Of a stretch of DNA of 44,097 nt, positions 41,562 through 44,097 are shown one piece after another. The position numbers and the translations under genes were made by a program. The notes beneath the pieces were generated by a model that searched no databases, had not been told where the DNA came from, and was given only the letters and a program-made list of their open reading frames with translations. The stretch covers positions 1 to 44,097 of the forward strand of contig JAFGPI010000107.1 of assembly GCA_016926065.1 (NCBI GenBank). The letters are read 5' to 3'. This DNA comes from Candidatus Krumholzibacteriota bacterium (GTDB taxonomy: Bacteria; Krumholzibacteriota; Krumholzibacteriia; Krumholzibacteriales; Krumholzibacteriaceae). Position 1 is the stretch's first letter. Each line of letters begins with the position of its first letter.

Positions 41562-43370
41562 TCAGGTGTCGCCGCCGGAGATCTCTCCGTCGAACTCCTC
41601 CAGCAACCGCCTGGCCACCGGTGAATCCCGTAGAATTTTCTCCGTCCGGGGATTGATTTTACGGGAACCGGACGTCTCCGATTCCGCCGCTTCGGCCCAA
41701 TCCCCTTCCCGGGACCGCGCGACCCGTAGTTCCTCTGTTTGGATGACAAATTTTTTGCCATAGAACCTTTCCAGGTGTGATTCGATATACCGCCGGTTCT
41801 TCTCCTCCCCGATCATCTCCCGGGCGAAGCGATTCTGCGGGCTAAAGATAAGATTCAAAACCTGGCCCTTGATTCCCGCCACCTCGGCGGAATTAAGCCA
41901 GATACCGAGCGTTAACTTCGATTCTCTTACTTGAGAGAGAAAGCGTTCCCATTGTTCCCTGCCCCCCAGTTGCGAAAGGGCCGGATTTTCTTCTTCCTCA
42001 CCCTGCCGGTCGAGAGCTCCGGCCGTCCGGTCAATCCTGGCAAAGGCCTCTTTTCCGCCCTCTCCCCCGCCCGGCTCACCGGAGGACCGCTCTTCGATCC
42101 CAGGGCTTTGCGGCGGGGAATCCATTTTCGCCGGCTTCCCGGAGGATTCCGGGCGTTCGGTTTTCCCGGCGGGGATCGTACCGGCTTTTTCCGCTCTTTT
42201 CCCTCCGGGGGCCGTCCCCCCGGACCGGTTTCCCTCCATCTGGTCGATCTTATTTATCAGCTCGGAGAGATCCACCACCGATTCCCAGGAAGCCGCCTCG
42301 GTCACCGCGGCCTCCAAATGGTATCTCTGTTGGCTCGATTGCTTGAATTCGCGGAAGGAACGGGCCAAGGTGCGAAAAAGATAAAGAAGATCCTCGGTCC
42401 GGAAAACCGATCCGATGGCGGAGAGCCTTTCCAGCTCCGCCGTGGTCAGATCCAGCCAGGAGGGTAATTCCTTTTCCCGAACGCTGAGAACCAGAAGATT
42501 TCTGACGCCCTCCAGAAAGGCCAGGAAAAACTCCTCCACATCCAGCCCCGCGGAAACCACCCGCTCGACCACCGAGAGCGCTCCGGCCTTATCCTTTTTG
42601 CCCACCGCTTCCAATAGCTCCGATACCAGGTGTGAATCGACCAGGCCCAGTACGCGCCTGACTGCCTCCAGGCTGAGCGCTCCCTCGGTGGCGGAAAACG
42701 ATTGGTCAAGGAGGCTTTCCGCGTCACGCATGCTTCCCTCCGCCCGGCGGGCGAGCAACAGCAGGGCCTCCTGCTCGTAATCGAATTTTTCCTGCCGGCA
42801 GATTTTCTCCAGCTGGCCCGTCAGCTCCGCCAGCTCCAACCTCTTAAAATTAAATCTTTGACAGCGGGACAGTATGGTGGCCGGCACCTTGTGAGGCTCG
42901 GTGGTGGCGAAGATCAGGTAAACATGGGAAGGCGGTTCCTCCAGGGTTTTTAAAAGGGCATTGAAGGCCTGCTGGGTCAGCATATGCACTTCATCGATAA
43001 TATAGATCTTGGCGTTGCCGCCGGTGGAGGCGTATCCTATCTTCTCCCTCAGGTCTCTGATCTCGTCGATACCACGGTTGGATGCGCCGTCTATCTCGAT
43101 CATATCAAGGTGCTTGCCTTCATTAACGGCCTGGCAGGAAGAGCAACTGTTGCACGGCTCATTGGCGGTTGGATTTTCACAGTTGATCACCTTGGCCAGC
43201 AACCTGGCCGTGGACGTTTTACCGCAGCCCCGGGGACCGGAAAATAGATAGGCGTGCGCCAGACGCTTTTTTTCCACCGCTTTCATCAAGGTGTGCGTGA
43301 CATGATCCTGACCGATCACCTCGGCGAAGGTCCGCGGCCGCCATTTTCTTGCCAATACTAGGTAGGACAA
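41562..43370 (-). CDS. dnaX: DNA polymerase III subunits gamma/tau
   Basis: The clamp-loader ATPase of the replisome. The N-terminal AAA+ module has Walker A GPRGCGKTS (45-53), zinc Cys at 64, 73, 76 and 79, DEVH (126-129), SRC (168-170) and the family opening SYLVLARKWRPRTFAEVIGQ. A domain III region follows to about residue 360. Then comes a Gly/Pro/Glu-rich linker and a C-terminal tau-like segment. TTG start, with GGTGG 4 nt before it. At 602 residues it lies between gamma and tau in size; I did not find a convincing frameshift site. It follows the SRP RNA gene. Confidence 0.97.
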   Translation of the reverse strand: MSYLVLARKWRPRTFAEVIGQDHVTHTLMKAVEKKRLAHAYLFSGPRGCGKTSTARLLAKVINCENPTANEPCNSCSSCQAVNEGKHLDMIEIDGASNRGIDEIRDLREKIGYASTGGNAKIYIIDEVHMLTQQAFNALLKTLEEPPSHVYLIFATTEPHKVPATILSRCQRFNFKRLELAELTGQLEKICRQEKFDYEQEALLLLARRAEGSMRDAESLLDQSFSATEGALSLEAVRRVLGLVDSHLVSELLEAVGKKDKAGALSVVERVVSAGLDVEEFFLAFLEGVRNLLVLSVREKELPSWLDLTTAELERLSAIGSVFRTEDLLYLFRTLARSFREFKQSSQQRYHLEAAVTEAASWESVVDLSELINKIDQMEGNRSGGTAPGGKRAEKAGTIPAGKTERPESSGKPAKMDSPPQSPGIEERSSGEPGGGEGGKEAFARIDRTAGALDRQGEEEENPALSQLGGREQWERFLSQVRESKLTLGIWLNSAEVAGIKGQVLNLIFSPQNRFAREMIGEEKNRRYIESHLERFYGKKFVIQTEELRVARSREGDWAEAAESETSGSRKINPRTEKILRDSPVARRLLEEFDGEISGGDT

Positions 43371-43391
43371 AAATCCACCCCCGCCTTGCTA

Positions 43392-43406
43392 TAAAAAAGA
43401 TCGTGC
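43392..43406 (-). terminator. Intrinsic terminator formed by the SRP RNA 3' end and U tract
   Basis: The 3' arm of the SRP RNA closing helix (GCACGATC) runs straight into six U residues on the minus strand, 22 nt before the dnaX start codon. The closing helix itself, or the CCTC/GAGG-type hairpin just upstream, could act as the stem. dnaX may therefore depend on read-through or a hidden promoter. Confidence 0.45.
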
Positions 43407-43668
43407 ACCCGGCCTCGAGAGGCGCCCCCGGCTCTTACGGCGGGGTTAGCTCCGGCCAGGATAGTCCACGGCACACAAGAATATCTACGTACCGCTGCTA
43501 CCTTCCGGTCCTGACGGGATTGGCAGGTCCTCGTTGCGTGGGTCCTGGACATCAACACCACTTCCCACCGTCGATCGCTCGAAAGCAGCACTCCCTCAAC
43601 CGGGAATTCAGCCCCGCTATAGCGGATTGCGGGTACAGGGCACCGCTACCTCCCCGCCTAGCACGATC
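43399..43668 (-). ncRNA. ffs: Signal recognition particle RNA, large bacterial form (with Alu domain)
   Basis: About 270 nt on the minus strand, bounded by pairing ends GATCGTGC and GCACGATC. The 5' Alu domain reads GTGCTAGGCGGGGAGGTAGC, then GGTGCCCTGTACCCGC, as in the Bacillus scRNA. The S-domain helix 8 core is GTCAGGACCGGAAGGTAGCA, with the GGAA tetraloop that binds Ffh, followed by the returning GTGTGCCGTGGAC and GGAGCTAAC segments. This is the long SRP RNA rather than the short 4.5S type. It starts 13 nt after tRNA-Ala, so it may be processed from a tRNA-SRP precursor. FtsY, its receptor partner, is at the other end of the window. Confidence 0.93.
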
Positions 43669-43681
43669 ATCAGATTGTCAA

Positions 43682-43757
43682 TGGTGGAGATGAGCGGATT
43701 CGAACCGCCGACCCCCTCGTTGCGAACGAGGTGCTCTCCCAGCTGAGCTACATCCCC
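43682..43757 (-). tRNA. tRNA-Ala(CGC)
   Basis: Cloverleaf on the minus strand: acceptor GGGGATG/CATCTCC with the G3-U70 wobble that marks tRNA-Ala, anticodon stem CCTCG/CGAGG with loop TTCGCAA (anticodon CGC), T arm GGCGGTTCGAATCCGCT, and encoded ACCA end. Confidence 0.95.
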
Positions 43758-43811
43758 ACCCGGTTCTATCTCTGGTCCGGCACCGGTAAAGGCGCCGGGG
43801 ATCCAATTTGA

Positions 43812-43902
43812 TGGCGGAGAGAGAGGGATTCGAACCCTCGGAGCAGGAACCTGCTCAACGGTTTTCGAGACCGTCCCATTCAACCAGCTCTGGCATCTCT
43901 CC
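43812..43902 (-). tRNA. tRNA-Ser(CGA)
   Basis: A 91-nt class II tRNA on the minus strand: acceptor GGAGAGA/TCTCTCC, discriminator G with CCA encoded, anticodon stem ACGGT/ACCGT with loop CTCGAAA (anticodon CGA), and a long variable arm (GAGCAGG...CCTGCTC). T arm GAGGGTTCGAATCCCTC. The acceptor and T arm are nearly the same as in the next tRNA-Ser. Confidence 0.96.
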
Positions 43903-44011
43903 GCGGTAAAGATCCTTTCTTCCCTTTTTCCGGGGAATCCCCCGGACCGCTAACCACCTCTCCCCTGGTCCAACGGCGACTTCTCCGGGAGGCGGTTTTA
44001 TCTGATATTAA

Positions 44012-44097
44012 TGGCGGAGAGAGAGGGATTCGAACCCTCGGTGGAGTCACCCCCACACACGATTTCCAATCGTGCCGATTCAGCCAGCTCTCGCATC
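44012..44097 (-). tRNA. tRNA-Ser(GGA), 5' end cut by the window edge
   Basis: Minus-strand class II tRNA with anticodon stem CACGA/TCGTG, loop TTGGAAA (anticodon GGA), a long variable arm with GTGGGGG...CTCCAC-type pairing, T arm GAGGGTTCGAATCCCTC, and encoded GCCA end. About five acceptor bases lie beyond the window. It is upstream of tRNA-Ser(CGA), separated by 109 nt. Confidence 0.93.

Noticed and set aside
42560-42620. A-rich run in dnaX (AAAAAGG context) as a programmed frameshift site
   Set aside because: It lies around residue 256, in the middle of the clamp-loader body, far from the end of gamma, and lacks the classic slippery heptamer and stimulator.
43777-43798. CCGGCGCC/GGTGCCGG stem between tRNA-Ser and tRNA-Ala
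   Set aside because: No U tract and no known motif; probably just a spacer fold in a tRNA precursor.
43929-43946. TCCGGGG/CCCCGGA hairpin between the two tRNA-Ser genes, considered as a terminator
   Set aside because: On the transcribed strand it is followed by A residues, not U, so it is not an intrinsic terminator. A processing role is possible but unsupported.
1-44097. Mobile elements, CRISPR arrays, prophage, toxin-antitoxin or defence genes
   Set aside because: No transposase, integrase, repeat array or such gene families were seen on either strand.

Overview
The window looks like a chromosomal segment of a Gram-negative-type (two-membrane) bacterium, probably an uncultured lineage near the FCB group or a related candidate phylum. 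The evidence is mixed. Several predicted lipoproteins, a TonB-type protein, a Wza-like export protein and a phosphoheptose isomerase point to an outer membrane. SpoVG, L25/Ctc and a long SRP RNA with an Alu domain also occur in Gram-positives. The MglA/MglB pair downstream of dnaX-ybaB-recR fits deep-branching phyla. I cannot name a species. Composition is fairly even and GC-rich, and I see no mobile element, CRISPR array or phage gene.

Layout. (1) 1-7030, minus strand: selA, a degenerate ParA-like/SPOR membrane protein, smc and ftsY (cut by the window edge), behind a plausible promoter upstream of selA. (2) 7249-10336, plus strand: a double-domain amidase lipoprotein and a TonB-like protein. 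(3) 10391-35135, one long minus-strand directon. In transcription order it carries recA, recX, alaS; a surface polysaccharide block (Wza-like exporter, gmhA, two glycosyltransferases, a lipid-P sugar transferase fused to a degraded CapD-like region, an O-antigen ligase/polymerase, a UbiA-family phosphoribosyltransferase, DUF362); then ispE, spoVG, tRNA-Gln, prs, rplY, pth; then a well-formed promoter with a probable S6:S18 leader and rpsF-rpsR-rplI; then manC, a PPIase lipoprotein, a bifunctional-nuclease-family protein, a gamma-carbonic anhydrase-like protein and an LpoA-like lipoprotein. (4) 35156-39317: thpR, a divergent GT87-type membrane protein, cinA and pgpA. (5) 39418-44097, minus strand: tRNA-Ser(GGA), tRNA-Ser(CGA), tRNA-Ala(CGC), SRP RNA, dnaX, ybaB, recR, MglB-like and MglA-like genes.

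How the genes fit together: most are housekeeping (recombination, replication, translation, protein targeting). The distinctive content concerns the envelope. It includes a polysaccharide pathway with GDP-mannose and heptose supply, peptidoglycan-facing proteins (SPOR, tandem amidase, LpoA-like), outer-membrane folding (PPIase) and the MglA/MglB polarity switch. The most unusual proteins are three with apparently decayed catalytic domains: the P-loop-less ATPase-SPOR fusion, the amidase with a ligand-less second domain, and the phosphotransferase fused to a CapD-like region without catalytic motifs. I did not find a clearly new defence, mobile or metabolic system.
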